64,000 nucleotides of DNA from Vibrio ponticus (GCF_009938225.1 NZ_AP019657.1:2232001-2296000); one strand, 5' to 3'; counted from the first letter of the stretch, positions 10,232 to 23,720 are shown. Notes: generated by a model not told the origin, from the letters alone. Translations and numbers: made by a program.

Positions 10232-10249
10232 TCCGTTGGGAAATTTTGT

Positions 10250-11053
10250 ATGCATCCAATGCTTAATATCGCTATTCGTGCGGCACGAAAAGCTGGCAAC
10301 CATATTGCTAAATCACTAGAAAATGTTGAGAAGATCGAATCTACTCAAAAAGGCACGAACGACTTTGTTACTAACGTAGACAAAGAAGCAGAAGCAATGA
10401 TCATTGATACAATCAAAGCCTCTTACCCAGAGCACTGTATCGTGGCAGAAGAAAACGGTCTTATCGACGGTAAAGATAAGGACGTACAATGGATCATCGA
10501 CCCACTGGATGGCACTTCTAACTTCGTTAAAGGTCTACCTCACTTCGCTGTATCTATCGCTGTTCGCATTAAAGGCAAAACAGAAGTTGCGTGTGTTTAC
10601 GACCCAATGCAAAACGAGCTATTCACTGCACAACGCGGTGCTGGTGCTCAACTAAACAACGCACGTATCCGTGTGAAACAAGTTAAAGATCTACAAGGCG
10701 CTGTTCTAGCAACAGGTTTCCCATACAAACAGAAGCAACACTCAGAATCTTACTTTAAGATCCTATCTGCGCTATTCGTAGACTGTGCTGACTTCCGTCG
10801 TACTGGTTCTGCTGCGCTAGACCTATGTTACGTAGCTGCTGGTCGTGTAGACGGTTTCTTCGAGCTTGGTCTAAAACCTTGGGATATCGCGGCTGGTGAG
10901 CTAATCGCTCGTGAAGCTGGTGCTATCGTGACTGACTTTGCTGGCGGTACTGATTACATGCAATCAGGTAACGTTGTTACAGCAAGCGCACGCGGCGTTA
11001 AAGGTATTCTTAAGCATATCCGTGAAAACGGTAATGCTGCAATGCTTAAATAA
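10250..11053 (+). CDS. suhB: inositol-1-monophosphatase / Nus-complex protein SuhB
   Basis: An inositol monophosphatase-fold protein that in E. coli works mainly as part of the Nus antitermination complex for rRNA synthesis and ribosome maturation. The catalytic motifs are intact: E67-E68, DPLDGTSN at residues 84-91, and WDIAAGELIAREAGA near the C-terminus. The ATG at 10250 gives the standard 267 residues; the frame is open a further 45 codons but those lie over the promoter and boxA. Codon use favours CTA, GGT and CGT, as in highly expressed Vibrio genes. It is monocistronic, with its own terminator. Confidence 0.96.
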   Translation: MHPMLNIAIRAARKAGNHIAKSLENVEKIESTQKGTNDFVTNVDKEAEAMIIDTIKASYPEHCIVAEENGLIDGKDKDVQWIIDPLDGTSNFVKGLPHFAVSIAVRIKGKTEVACVYDPMQNELFTAQRGAGAQLNNARIRVKQVKDLQGAVLATGFPYKQKQHSESYFKILSALFVDCADFRRTGSAALDLCYVAAGRVDGFFELGLKPWDIAAGELIAREAGAIVTDFAGGTDYMQSGNVVTASARGVKGILKHIRENGNAAMLK

Positions 11054-11078
11054 TCGATCGACGTTTAGTGGATTGAAC

Positions 11079-11109
11079 AAAAGCCCTGCTCTTTGAGCAG
11101 GGCTTTTTT
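11079..11109 (+). terminator. suhB terminator
   Basis: The hairpin AAAGCCCTGCTC-TTT-GAGCAGGGCTTTTTT with T tract begins about 25 bp after the suhB stop. The convergent lipoprotein gene starts its stop codon immediately beyond it, so it may serve both. Confidence 0.9.
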
Positions 11110-11112
11110 GTA

Positions 11113-11874
11113 TTAGCTGATTCTGGTAAATCTAAACGTCTGTAGTTTCTGCTCTTGCCCATCTATATGAGCATAGCTATCGATTAACCATACTTTATCA
11201 CCAACGAAGCTTAATTCTAAACGTACATCTTGCGATGGAATATCAGCATAAATCACATCCGTTACATTACTTGGATAGAACGAAACTTTGTTACTGCTCT
11301 GGTCCGCATCACCCACAAAATTTACCGCCACATTCTTCGCTTGGTTCTCAACCTTCATTTGATAGCCACTGTTTGGTTCATAGCTAAATGAGGCATTTAA
11401 CGCTAAGCCTTGCTGATTTGATATAGAGACATCCGCTTTCGAAAGCGAAGCGAGCTGCCCTTGAGCTGAAATTTGTTGATGTTCAGTCGTCACAACATGG
11501 CTTTGAATATTCACATTCCACTCGCCAACGAAGTTTTCTAACTGCTGCCAATGCTGTTGTGTGGAGGCTTGAGTCGCGCCACTGCCAATCGTAGCTATTG
11601 CATCATTACGACTATCGTGACGTATGTTATCGCGATTGCTCTGTAAATCTTGACTAGCACCCGCAACACCGCCAGCAACACCACCGGCCACCGCTCCTTT
11701 GACGGCTAGATCTGGCTCTCCAGTCAACGCTCCCATGGTTAACCCAAGTAATGCTCCTCCTACCGCTCCTTGTTTGGTGGCCGCATTAGGGTCATCCTCT
11801 CCTGGGGTGACACAGCCAGCTAGCAAAGGGACAGCTATAAACGATGTTAAAACTAGCTTGTTGTTGAATCTCAT
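11113..11874 (-). CDS. predicted lipoprotein with glycine-zipper segment
   Basis: I do not recognise a specific function. The protein has a lipoprotein signal peptide with lipobox LLAGC (C21) and no Asp at +2, so outer-membrane sorting is likely. A Gly/Ala-rich glycine-zipper stretch follows at about residues 42-85. The C-terminal domain of roughly 140 residues is rich in beta-strand-like alternation and contains FVGEWNVNIQS. The ATG at 11874 is preceded by a GAGGTG ribosome-binding site; another ATG four codons earlier is less likely. It converges with suhB. Confidence 0.8.
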   Translation of the reverse strand: MRFNNKLVLTSFIAVPLLAGCVTPGEDDPNAATKQGAVGGALLGLTMGALTGEPDLAVKGAVAGGVAGGVAGASQDLQSNRDNIRHDSRNDAIATIGSGATQASTQQHWQQLENFVGEWNVNIQSHVVTTEHQQISAQGQLASLSKADVSISNQQGLALNASFSYEPNSGYQMKVENQAKNVAVNFVGDADQSSNKVSFYPSNVTDVIYADIPSQDVRLELSFVGDKVWLIDSYAHIDGQEQKLQTFRFTRIS

Positions 11875-12356
11875 AGGACACCTCATCTTTTGAACTGGTT
11901 GTATGGTAAATAACCACTGTCAGCAGAACTTCAGTGAATGTCAGCGCAATTTCAGAGCGACCAAGAGAAATGTTACTGGTTGTTGCGGGGAATGGATGTG
12001 GGAATTGGGAACGCTGCGCTACGGATGCGGGAACGTAGATGCGGGAGGTCGGAACGCTTCGCTACGGATTCGGGAGAAGAGCAAGAGCAAGAGCAAGGGT
12101 GTGTAGAGCTGAGAATTGAGAATCGAGAAGTACTCGTTGGAATATAATAGCAAAAGAACAGGTTAGAGATAGTTTCTTGAAAGTGAAGCGTCATAGGGAT
12201 TGAGTATTCAGCCCCCCAAAACGATAGAGTTTAGAAAATACAGCACCTTAGCTGTGAATTATCTTCATTTTTCCTCTCGAAGTGAAGCATCGAAGAGGCT
12301 GAACGTTCCCGCATCTCGGAACGGAGTGTTCCAATTTCGTTTCTACTAGAAACGAA
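11875..12356. other. non-coding stretch with degenerate GC-rich repeats
   Basis: Between the lipoprotein start and the tRNA-Trp terminator no convincing gene is present. The stretch holds the lipoprotein promoter region and a patch of imperfect repeats at 11985-12100. A further fragment of the same vocabulary lies near 12300-12332 (GAACGTTCCCGCATC then GGAACGGAGTGTTCC), and there is a short AT-rich piece. Several overlapping small open frames here are low-complexity and are not called. Confidence 0.6.
11985..12100. repeat. imperfect repeat patch (GGAACGCT..CGCTACGGATGCGGGA family)
   Basis: Copies of GGAACGCTGCGCTACGGAT and GCGGGA occur about every 20-50 bp, for example near 12006-12031 and 12049-12075. 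They are followed by three GAGCAA hexamers at 12077-12097. The same vocabulary (GCGGGAACG, CTACGGA) makes up the 48-bp tandem array at 58.3-58.5 kb in the other orientation, so this is a dispersed repeat family in the genome. Confidence 0.7.
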
Positions 12357-12386
12357 AAAGGCTCCAGCATTTCTGCTAGAGCCTTC
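12357..12386 (-). terminator. rRNA/tRNA operon terminator
   Basis: On the minus strand AAGGCTCTAGCAG-AAAT-GCTGGAGCCTTTTT forms a stable hairpin with a T run, located six bases after the tRNA-Trp CCA end. It ends the rRNA operon transcript. Confidence 0.85.
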
Positions 12387-12391
12387 GAATA

Positions 12392-12468
<77 letters not shown>

Positions 12469-12494
12469 GTAGTTCGTGTTTAATGAGACGACTC

Positions 12495-12519
12495 TCAAAT
12501 AAGTGGCGGAATGGCCGGG
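12495..12519 (-). repeat. duplicated 3' fragment of tRNA-Asp
   Basis: The 25 bases here (TCAAATAAGTGGCGGAATGG then CCGGG) repeat those at 12562-12586, which contain the 3' end of the intact tRNA-Asp, with two mismatches. The fragment continues degenerately to about 12540 (GCGGGACTC). It looks like the remnant of a second tRNA-Asp lost by recombination. Nothing folds into a full tRNA. Confidence 0.55.
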
Positions 12520-12570
12520 CTTGCGCTCAAGCGGGACTCATTCGACCGAAGGTCGAAACCTTCAAATAAG

Positions 12571-12647
12571 TGGCGGAGTGGACGGGACTCGAACCCGCGA
12601 CCCCCGGCGTGACAGGCCGGTATTCTAACCAACTGAACTACCACTCC
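12571..12647 (-). tRNA. tRNA-Asp (anticodon GTC)
   Basis: A 77-nt tRNA with encoded CCA: acceptor GGAGTGG/CCACTCC, and anticodon stem CCGGC/GCCGG around CTGTCAC. It lies between 5S and tRNA-Trp, as in E. coli rrnC-type operons. Confidence 0.97.
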
Positions 12648-12689
12648 GCAGTGGCTTACTCGCTATAAAGCAAGTGTCCAAAATATAAT

Positions 12690-12804
12690 CCCGATAGTGT
12701 CCTACTCTCACATGGGGAAGCCCCACACTACCATCGGCGCTACTTCGTTTCACTTCTGAGTTCGGCATGGAATCAGGTGGGTCCAAAGCGCTATGGCCAT
12801 CGAG
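12690..12804 (-). rRNA. rrf: 5S ribosomal RNA
   Basis: The core is typical gammaproteobacterial 5S (CCATAGCGC, GACCCACCTGATTCCATGCC, CCGAACTCAGAAGTGAAAC, GGTAGTGTGGGG, GAGAGTAGGAC). The ends are approximate. The terminal helix (CTCGATGG with CTATCGGG) differs from the usual Vibrio GCTTGGCG/CGCCAGGC but pairs just as well, so both strands have changed together. It lies about 108 bp after 23S. Confidence 0.9.
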
Positions 12805-12912
12805 AAAAATTCTTTAATCTGGAAAGCTGATTTCTCTTATATAAAGAGTGTGTTCTCTACACAATCAAGTTTTGTTCTTTCTTTGAGTCCATCAAAACCC
12901 CTTGGGTGTTGT

Positions 12913-15803
<2,891 letters not shown>

Positions 15804-16027
15804 ATACAACCCGAAGGAGTTTCGAGTTGATGTTCAAATCACCAAAGTTGTCTGCAATTTTTATACATGATGCAGACTCGATTTTGCCGGACTCAAATAT
15901 GTTTTGTTTACTTAAAACAGTAAGACAAAACCCAAGAACACTTGAATGTGTTTTTGTGTATTCAATAAATGAATACTTTGAGAACTTTACAAACAACAAT
16001 AAATTGTTGTTTTGTCAGCTTTCCAAA

Positions 16028-16039
16028 TTGTTAAAGAGC
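16028..16039 (-). promoter_or_regulatory. boxA in the tRNA-23S spacer
   Basis: The minus-strand GCTCTTTAACAA is a perfect rRNA boxA, placed between tRNA-Ala and 23S. A spacer boxA at this place is known in E. coli rRNA operons and maintains Nus antitermination through 23S. The rest of the 288-bp spacer holds no gene. Confidence 0.8.
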
Positions 16040-16091
16040 ATGTTTCTTTCGAAACCATTTTTAAGAACACTTAAGCAAATGCGCTTAAAGA

Positions 16092-16167
16092 TGGTGGAGC
16101 TAAGCAGGATCGAACTGCTGACCTCCTGCGTGCAAGGCAGGCGCTCTCCCAGCTGAGCTATAGCCCC
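16092..16167 (-). tRNA. tRNA-Ala (anticodon TGC)
   Basis: A 76-nt tRNA with encoded CCA, acceptor GGGGCTA/TAGCTCC, and anticodon loop TTGCA within CTGCC/GGCAG-like stems. It is in the standard position between tRNA-Ile and 23S. Confidence 0.97.
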
Positions 16168-16211
16168 ATCAGTGTGTGATACTGTGTGCCAATCTTCTTG
16201 GGAAGGAAGAT

Positions 16212-16288
16212 TGGTGGGTCTGAGTGGACTCGAACCACCGACCTCTCGCTTATCAGGCGAACGCTCTAACCACCTGAGCTACAGACCC
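16212..16288 (-). tRNA. tRNA-Ile (anticodon GAT)
   Basis: A 77-nt tRNA with encoded CCA, acceptor GGGTCTG/CAGACCC, and anticodon GAT in CTGATAA. It is the first spacer tRNA after 16S. Confidence 0.97.
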
Positions 16289-16353
16289 AGTATCGTCTCT
16301 TAAACTTTATAAACCATCAATCTGTGTGAACACTCATCGCAATAATCATCGTA

Positions 16354-17908
<1,555 letters not shown>

Positions 17909-18113
17909 AAGATTTTGGTGACTCAATGAATACTGACTTCAAAACTACTAATGTAATTTTAAAGCTATTATCGTTCCAACAGAACGATAATGAATTGACT
18001 GTGCTAAGACCGAAGTCTTAATTGGTCACTCAGTTCATTGAAATCAAATTTGAAGCCTAAGCTTCTAATTGGATTATCATCAACGAGTGCCCACACAGAT
18101 TGATAGGTTTATA

Positions 18114-18125
18114 TTGTTAAAGAGC
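18114..18125 (-). promoter_or_regulatory. boxA in the 16S leader
   Basis: A perfect GCTCTTTAACAA on the minus strand about 206 bp upstream of mature 16S. It is the standard Nus-factor recruitment site for rRNA antitermination. The 500-bp leader between 16S and clpB otherwise holds only promoters and processing stems. Confidence 0.85.
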
Positions 18126-18159
18126 TTTGCTTTAAGCTTTCATCTCAAAGCGGACGGTC

Positions 18160-18187
18160 ATTTTAGCGAGATAACTTTCAGTGTCAA
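18160..18187 (-). promoter_or_regulatory. rRNA operon promoter P2
   Basis: The minus-strand -35 TTGACA and -10 TAAAAT are separated by 16 bp, followed by a GC-rich discriminator (GACCGTCCGC). It lies 35 bp ahead of the leader boxA. Confidence 0.75.
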
Positions 18188-18283
18188 ACACTTTTTTCGT
18201 TATTTCTCTGAAAGTTAGTTTGTTAACTTTCACCGTCTTGTTGCTTCGCTAAACCGCTTGGTTTGTCGTGACAACGGAGGCGA

Positions 18284-18311
18284 ATTATAGGGAGATAATT
18301 TTAACTGGCAA
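18284..18311 (-). promoter_or_regulatory. rRNA operon promoter P1
   Basis: The minus-strand -35 TTGCCA, 16-bp spacer, -10 TATAAT and discriminator TCGCCTCC are typical of stringently controlled rrn P1. An A-tract-rich UP-like stretch (GCAAAAAAACTA) lies just upstream. Confidence 0.85.
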
Positions 18312-18374
18312 TAGTTTTTTTGCGACTTTCGGTTTGTTTGCACGGATTTTAAACAAAACAGTTAAAACAGCAGC

Positions 18375-18400
18375 AAAAAAGGGGCTAAAAGCCCCTTTTC
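18375..18400 (-). terminator. clpB terminator
   Basis: On the minus strand AAAAGGGGCT-TTTA-GCCCCTTTTTT forms an intrinsic terminator 14 bp after the clpB stop. It insulates clpB from the rRNA promoters. Confidence 0.9.
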
Positions 18401-18413
18401 TCTCTACTTATGC

Positions 18414-20987
18414 TTACTGGTGAGCAACAATTTGGTCATTGTGCACAATCAGTTTGATGGTTTTATCCGGCACCACTCGTCCTGAAAGTATCGCTTTCGC
18501 CAACGGGTTCTCGACACTTTGTTGGATCGCGCGTTTTAGTGGTCGCGCACCGTATACTGGGTCAAAGCCAACTTGGGCAATCAAGTCCAACGCTTTCTCT
18601 GATACTTCCATATGGAAACCACGCTCTTCCATACGTTTAGATAGACGTAACAACTGAATTGCCGCAATCGACTTAATATGATCCTGACCAAGTGGATGGA
18701 AAACGACACTTTCATCAACACGGTTAAGGAACTCAGGTCTGAAGTGTTTCGTTACCACTTCCATCACTTCATTCTTAATACCTTGGTAATCTAGGGTATT
18801 AAAGTTCTCTTGAATACGTGAAGAACCGAGGTTCGACGTCATGATCACAACCGTATTGCGAAAATCAACCGTACGACCTTGACCATCCGTTAAGCGTCCA
18901 TCATCCAATACTTGTAGCAAAATATTGAATACATCCGGATGCGCCTTCTCAACTTCATCTAATAGAATCACTGAGTATGGTTTACGTCGCACCGCTTCAG
19001 TTAAATAGCCACCCTCTTCATAGCCAACATAGCCTGGAGGCGCACCAACCAAGCGAGCCACAGAGTGTTTCTCCATAAACTCAGACATGTCGATCCGTAC
19101 CATGGCGTCTTCACTATCAAACATAAAGTTTGCCAATGTTTTACACAGTTCGGTTTTACCCACACCGGTTGGACCTAAGAATAGGAAAGAACCAATCGGT
19201 TTATTTGGATCTGAAAGACCAGCTCGACTACGGCGAATCGCATTCGCCACCACTTCAACCGCTTCTTTCTGACCAATAACACGCTTATGCAGCACTTGCT
19301 CCATACGCAGCAACTTCTCTTTCTCTGCCTCTAACATCTTAGAAACTGGAATACCGGTTTGTTTCGACAGAACTTCGGCAATTTCTGCATCGGTCACTTT
19401 GTTACGCAGCAGCGTCATCTCTTGCATTTCAGCTTGCGTCGCTAAGTCGAGTTGTTTCTCTAGCTCAGGAATACGTCCATATTGCAGCTCTGACATACGA
19501 CTTAAATCACCCGCTCGACGGGCTAACTCCATATCAAGACGCGCTTGTTCAAGTTCAGTCTTGATATGTTGCGTACCTGACAGTGCAGCTTTCTCTGTAT
19601 TCCACACTTCTTCAAGCTCAGCAAAGTCACGTTCTTTCTCTTGCAGTTCTTGATTCAAAATATCTAGGCGTTTTTCACTCGCTTCATCTTGCTCGTTACT
19701 TAGCGCCTGTTGCTCGATCTTTAATTGAATGATCTTACGCTCTAGCTTATCAAGCGCTTCCGGTTTCGAGTCCATTTGCATACGAATGCTCGACGCCGCC
19801 TCATCAATAAGATCGATCGCTTTATCCGGTAATTGGCGATCAGAGACATAACGATGTGAAAGCGTTGCTGCAGCAACAATCGCCGGATCGGTAATTTCAA
19901 CATGGTGGTGCAATTCATAACGCTCTTTAAGACCACGTAAGATCGCAACGGTATCTTCTACTGTTGGCTCATCCACCAGCACTTTTTGGAAACGACGCTC
20001 TAACGCAGGGTCTTTCTCCATATACTGACGGTATTCATCTAAAGTCGTCGCCCCGACACAGTGAAGTTCACCACGAGCAAGGGCTGGCTTGAGCATATTG
20101 CCCGCATCCATTGAGCCTTCGCCTTTACCTGCTCCAACCATAGTATGAATCTCATCAATAAAGAGGATGATATTGCCCTCTTCTTTAGACAGTTCATTCA
20201 GGACTGATTTTAGGCGCTCTTCAAATTCGCCTCGGTATTTAGCACCTGCGACTAATGCGCCCATGTCGAGAGACAATACGCGGCGACCACGTAAGCCTTC
20301 CGGTACTTCATTATTAATGATGCGCTGGGCAAGACCCTCAACGATCGCGGTTTTACCCACCCCAGGCTCACCGATGATAACTGGGTTATTCTTGGTACGG
20401 CGCTGCAACACTTGAATCGTTCGACGGATCTCATCATCACGACCAATCACAGGGTCCAATTTACCTTGCTCAGCTCGCTCGGTAAGATCGACAGTAAATT
20501 TCTCGAGTGCTTGGCGCATCTCTTCTGCATTTGGGTCATCGACCTTTTGACCACCTCTGATCTTATCGATAGCTTCGGTCACTTTTTGCTCGGTAATGCC
20601 AAACTCTTTCAGCAACGCGCCCAAAGGTCCACGATCTTCAATTGCCGCCAGCAAGAAAATCTCTGAAGAGATATAGGTGTCTTGGCGTTTTTGCGCCACT
20701 TTGTCACATAGGTTAAAAAGAGTGCCCATGCTGCCCGAGAGCTGAACATCACCACCAATGCCACTCACTTTCGGTAAGCGATCTAACATCTCTCCTAACT
20801 TAGAACGTAATTGAGAAACATCAACGCTTAACATCGTCAGTAGTGGGCGAATCGGGCTACCATTTTGATCCATCAGTGCCACCATCAGGTGCACAGGTTC
20901 AATATATTGATGATCACGACCTAACGCCAAAGACTGCGCGTCAGAAATAGCGATTTGGAACTTGCTAGTAAATCTGTCTAGACGCAT
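18414..20987 (-). CDS. clpB: ClpB protein disaggregase
   Basis: A hexameric AAA+ disaggregase that works with DnaK to rescue aggregated proteins after heat stress. An N-terminal Clp-N domain spans about residues 1-145. The first AAA+ module has Walker A GEPGVGKT near 206. A long coiled-coil M domain covers about 400-530, and the second AAA+ module has GPTGVGKT near 607. The 857 residues are full length. A sigma-32-type promoter is visible upstream. Confidence 0.98.
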   Translation of the reverse strand: MRLDRFTSKFQIAISDAQSLALGRDHQYIEPVHLMVALMDQNGSPIRPLLTMLSVDVSQLRSKLGEMLDRLPKVSGIGGDVQLSGSMGTLFNLCDKVAQKRQDTYISSEIFLLAAIEDRGPLGALLKEFGITEQKVTEAIDKIRGGQKVDDPNAEEMRQALEKFTVDLTERAEQGKLDPVIGRDDEIRRTIQVLQRRTKNNPVIIGEPGVGKTAIVEGLAQRIINNEVPEGLRGRRVLSLDMGALVAGAKYRGEFEERLKSVLNELSKEEGNIILFIDEIHTMVGAGKGEGSMDAGNMLKPALARGELHCVGATTLDEYRQYMEKDPALERRFQKVLVDEPTVEDTVAILRGLKERYELHHHVEITDPAIVAAATLSHRYVSDRQLPDKAIDLIDEAASSIRMQMDSKPEALDKLERKIIQLKIEQQALSNEQDEASEKRLDILNQELQEKERDFAELEEVWNTEKAALSGTQHIKTELEQARLDMELARRAGDLSRMSELQYGRIPELEKQLDLATQAEMQEMTLLRNKVTDAEIAEVLSKQTGIPVSKMLEAEKEKLLRMEQVLHKRVIGQKEAVEVVANAIRRSRAGLSDPNKPIGSFLFLGPTGVGKTELCKTLANFMFDSEDAMVRIDMSEFMEKHSVARLVGAPPGYVGYEEGGYLTEAVRRKPYSVILLDEVEKAHPDVFNILLQVLDDGRLTDGQGRTVDFRNTVVIMTSNLGSSRIQENFNTLDYQGIKNEVMEVVTKHFRPEFLNRVDESVVFHPLGQDHIKSIAAIQLLRLSKRMEERGFHMEVSEKALDLIAQVGFDPVYGARPLKRAIQQSVENPLAKAILSGRVVPDKTIKLIVHNDQIVAHQ

Positions 20988-21033
20988 TTCAACCTTCCTA
21001 AACTCAACTGAGGTAATTCTATTTCACTAACAA

Positions 21034-21062
21034 AGATGGCTACGCATGGTGTGATTTTCAAG
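21034..21062 (-). promoter_or_regulatory. sigma-32 heat-shock promoter of clpB
   Basis: On the minus strand CTTGAAA (-35) and AGCCATCT (-10) are separated by 14 bp, a good fit to the sigma-32 pattern CTTGAAA-N11-16-CCCCATNT. It lies about 47 bp upstream of the clpB ATG. Confidence 0.75.
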
Positions 21063-21074
21063 GGCGCAAAAATG

Positions 21075-21101
21075 AAAAAAGGCTGACATATAGTCAACCT
21101 T
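21075..21101 (-). terminator. pgeF terminator
   Basis: The minus-strand AAGGTTGAC-TATAT-GTCAGCCTT plus a T run (stem with one mismatch) lies 15 bp after pgeF, and directly upstream of the clpB heat-shock promoter. Confidence 0.75.
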
Positions 21102-21116
21102 ATATTGTTCAGAACA

Positions 21117-21842
21117 TCATTCAAGCCAAATCAAACTGGCTTGTCGTCCGGTCACCCCATCACGACGATAGGAGTAGAATTGTTCAGGGTCAGAGTAAGT
21201 ACACATACCACTGGCGTACACTTGGCTTACGCCGAGTTTAAGCAAGCGTTGAATGGCAATTTGATCCATATTTGCCCACCATTTACCCGTAGCGCCTGTC
21301 GGTTTAAATGCACGACTCGCCTGTGCGTCAAAATCACAGAATGCTTGCAGTACATCATCACCAACTTCAAAGGCGCTCGGACCAATTGCAGGACCCAGCC
21401 AGGCAATCACCTCACCTTCAAACATCTCAACCGCATTTTCGACAATGCCATGTGCGAGCCCACGCCAACCAGCATGAACCGCAGCCACTTGTGTGCCTTG
21501 CGTGTTAGTCAGCAACACAGGCAAACAATCCGCCGTCATTGCCGAGCAAACCACGCCACGCTGCGTGGTAAATAAACCATCCGCATCAAGCGTGCTTGAT
21601 GTCGGTTTATCGACAACTTCAACGCGCGTCGAATGAGTTTGATTGAGCCAAATTGGCGCACTCGGCATATCTGCAAGCTCAACCAAAACCTGACGATTTT
21701 CAAGTACCGTGGCTAATTCATCCCCAACATGGCTACCAAGGTTCAAACCTTGATATGGTGCAGCAGAGTGACCACCCAAACGTGTCGTCGAGATAGCTTT
21801 AACCTGCTTAGGCACTTTCCAGTTAGGAATAATTAGCGACAT
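21117..21842 (-). CDS. pgeF: purine nucleoside phosphorylase/laccase-domain protein PgeF (YfiH)
   Basis: A multicopper-oxidase-like (DUF152) protein. Family members have purine nucleoside phosphorylase activity, and E. coli YfiH has been linked to peptidoglycan precursor editing. The metal-site motifs are present: NQTHSTRV, MTADCLPVLL and AAVHAGWRGLA. The 241 residues match the family. It lies one base downstream of rluD, clearly co-transcribed. Confidence 0.92.
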   Translation of the reverse strand: MSLIIPNWKVPKQVKAISTTRLGGHSAAPYQGLNLGSHVGDELATVLENRQVLVELADMPSAPIWLNQTHSTRVEVVDKPTSSTLDADGLFTTQRGVVCSAMTADCLPVLLTNTQGTQVAAVHAGWRGLAHGIVENAVEMFEGEVIAWLGPAIGPSAFEVGDDVLQAFCDFDAQASRAFKPTGATGKWWANMDQIAIQRLLKLGVSQVYASGMCTYSDPEQFYSYRRDGVTGRQASLIWLE

Positions 21843-21843
21843 A

Positions 21844-22821
21844 TTAGTACTCTTCTTCTAATCCGTGTTCTTGAGCATCTTGGCGCAATGCTTCTGTCAT
21901 CGCCACCATATCAGCAGGTACTGGAGCGTGGAACTCTAGCTCTTCACCTGTGATTGGGTGTTCAAAACGTAGCATCACGGCGTGCAGTGCTTGACGGTCA
22001 AAACCACGGATCATCTCGGTGAGTTCTTGCGTCGCGCCTGAAGGAATACGTGCACGACCACCGTACGCTGTGTCACCTAACAGTGGATGCTGTAGGTATG
22101 ACATATGCACACGGATCTGGTGAGTACGACCCGTTTCTAGACGTAGACGGATACGTGTATGCTCACGGAAGTGCTCCGCCACGCGGTAATGCGTTACAGC
22201 TGGTTTACCCATTGGGCTTACTGCCATCAAAGTACGCTTAGTCGAGTGACGACCAATCGCTTTGTCAACTTTACCGCCCGCCGTCATACGACCGATTGCA
22301 ATCGCTTCATATTCACGCGTGATATTACGTTTTTGCAACGCACGTACTAAACGCGTTTGCGCTGGAACAGTCTTCGCCACCACCATCAAACCAGTGGTGT
22401 CTTTATCTAGACGGTGCACGATACCCGCACGAGGTACTTCCGCGATATCAGGGTAATGATGTAGCAATGCGTTTAGCACTGTGCCATCTGGTGTACCTGC
22501 ACCTGGGTGTACCACGAAATCACGCGGCTTGTTGATTACAATGATGTCATCATCTTCATAGACGATATCCAATGGGATATCTTGCGCTTCCCAGCGCTCT
22601 TCATCTTCAAGTTCCGCTTGCAGTGTGATGACTTCGCCGCCCATCACTTTAGTACGCGGTTTGGTTACGACCTCGCCGTCAACTTGTACTTTACCCGCAA
22701 GAAGCCACTCTTTGAGTCGCGAGCGAGAGAAGTCGGCAAAAATTTCTGCGATAGCCTGGTCAAGACGTTGACCTAATTGACTATCTTTTACTGTATTGGT
22801 TAATTCAATCTGCTGAGCCAT
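21844..22821 (-). CDS. rluD: 23S rRNA pseudouridine synthase RluD
   Basis: Makes pseudouridines 1911, 1915 and 1917 in helix 69 of 23S rRNA. An N-terminal S4-like domain (about 15-75) is followed by the RluA-type catalytic domain, with catalytic D139 in HRLDKDTTGL. The 325 residues match the family. It is divergent from bamD and co-transcribed with pgeF, the conserved arrangement in gammaproteobacteria. Confidence 0.97.
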   Translation of the reverse strand: MAQQIELTNTVKDSQLGQRLDQAIAEIFADFSRSRLKEWLLAGKVQVDGEVVTKPRTKVMGGEVITLQAELEDEERWEAQDIPLDIVYEDDDIIVINKPRDFVVHPGAGTPDGTVLNALLHHYPDIAEVPRAGIVHRLDKDTTGLMVVAKTVPAQTRLVRALQKRNITREYEAIAIGRMTAGGKVDKAIGRHSTKRTLMAVSPMGKPAVTHYRVAEHFREHTRIRLRLETGRTHQIRVHMSYLQHPLLGDTAYGGRARIPSGATQELTEMIRGFDRQALHAVMLRFEHPITGEELEFHAPVPADMVAMTEALRQDAQEHGLEEEY

Positions 22822-22951
22822 ATCGAACTTTTTTAAAAACTGTGAGACTAATTGTCACTAGTATGGAAGAATATTGCTCCATTGTATCTGCTACCGAGAA
22901 GAAAGTAACGGAAGCGAGAGAATTATTTACTTCAAGGAATCGAATCCTGAC

Positions 22952-23677
22952 ATGAAACAGCATACTTTATCTGGATTATTAGCACTCAGTTTACTCGTCG
23001 GATGTACCAGCAGCGAAGAGATTGTTCCAGATGTTCCGCCATCAGAGCTTTACTCTGAAGCTCAAGTATTACTGCAGCAAGGTAGCTGGACCACCGCAAT
23101 TGATAAGCTAGAAGCTCTCGATTCTCGCTACCCATTTGGCGCTTATTCAGAACAGGTACAACTTGATCTTATCTACGCATATTATAAAAACGATGACCTC
23201 GCATTAGGTCTTGCGACTATCGAGCGTTTTATTCGTTTAAACCCAACCAATGAAAAATTAGACTGGGTACTGTATATGCGTGGTCTGACTCATATGGCAC
23301 AAGATCGCAACTTCATGCACGACATTTTCAATATCGATCGAAGTGATCGCGATCCAGAGCCAGTCAAATCCGCATTTGCAGATTTTAAGAAACTGCTAGA
23401 GCGCTACCCAAATAGCCCGTATGCAGAAGATGCACAAAAACGCATGATTGCACTGAAAAACCGTTTGGCTGAATATGATCTTGCAACTGCCGATTTTTAT
23501 TTACGCCGCGAAGCTTGGATCGCCGCAATCAATCGCTGCCAAGAACTGCAAAAAACTTACCCGAACACAGAAGCAGCACGTAAGTCGCTAAGCATTCAAC
23601 TAGAAGCTTACGAAGAGTTAGGGCTTGAAGAACCAGCGGAACGAACTCGTCAGTTAATGAAATTGAATCCAATCTAA
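22952..23677 (+). CDS. bamD: outer-membrane assembly lipoprotein BamD
   Basis: An essential lipoprotein of the BAM complex that inserts beta-barrel proteins in the outer membrane. The signal peptide MKQHTLSGLLALSLLVGC ends at lipobox cysteine C18, and the rest is TPR-like (ALDSRYPFGAYSEQVQLDL, LERYPNSPYAEDA). The ATG at 22952 with AAGGA upstream yields 241 residues; the frame is open 26 codons further without signal-peptide character. It is followed by its own terminator. Confidence 0.96.
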   Translation: MKQHTLSGLLALSLLVGCTSSEEIVPDVPPSELYSEAQVLLQQGSWTTAIDKLEALDSRYPFGAYSEQVQLDLIYAYYKNDDLALGLATIERFIRLNPTNEKLDWVLYMRGLTHMAQDRNFMHDIFNIDRSDRDPEPVKSAFADFKKLLERYPNSPYAEDAQKRMIALKNRLAEYDLATADFYLRREAWIAAINRCQELQKTYPNTEAARKSLSIQLEAYEELGLEEPAERTRQLMKLNPI

Positions 23678-23692
23678 GTTGTTATGATTATC

Positions 23693-23720
23693 AAAGCCGC
23701 GTTTCAACGCGGCTTTTTTA
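23693..23720 (+). terminator. bamD terminator
   Basis: AAAGCCGCGTT-TC-AACGCGGCTTTTTTA, an intrinsic terminator 16 bp after the stop codon. Confidence 0.92.

Noticed and set aside
10115..10249. 45-codon N-terminal extension of suhB
   Set aside because: It covers the promoter and boxA, and the family starts at MHPMLNIA.
15827..16156. 109-codon plus-strand frame
   Set aside because: It runs through the 23S-tRNA spacer, the boxA and tRNA-Ala in antisense; not a gene.
21105..21575. 156-codon frame antisense to pgeF
   Set aside because: Overlaps pgeF fully and the pgeF reading has clear family motifs.
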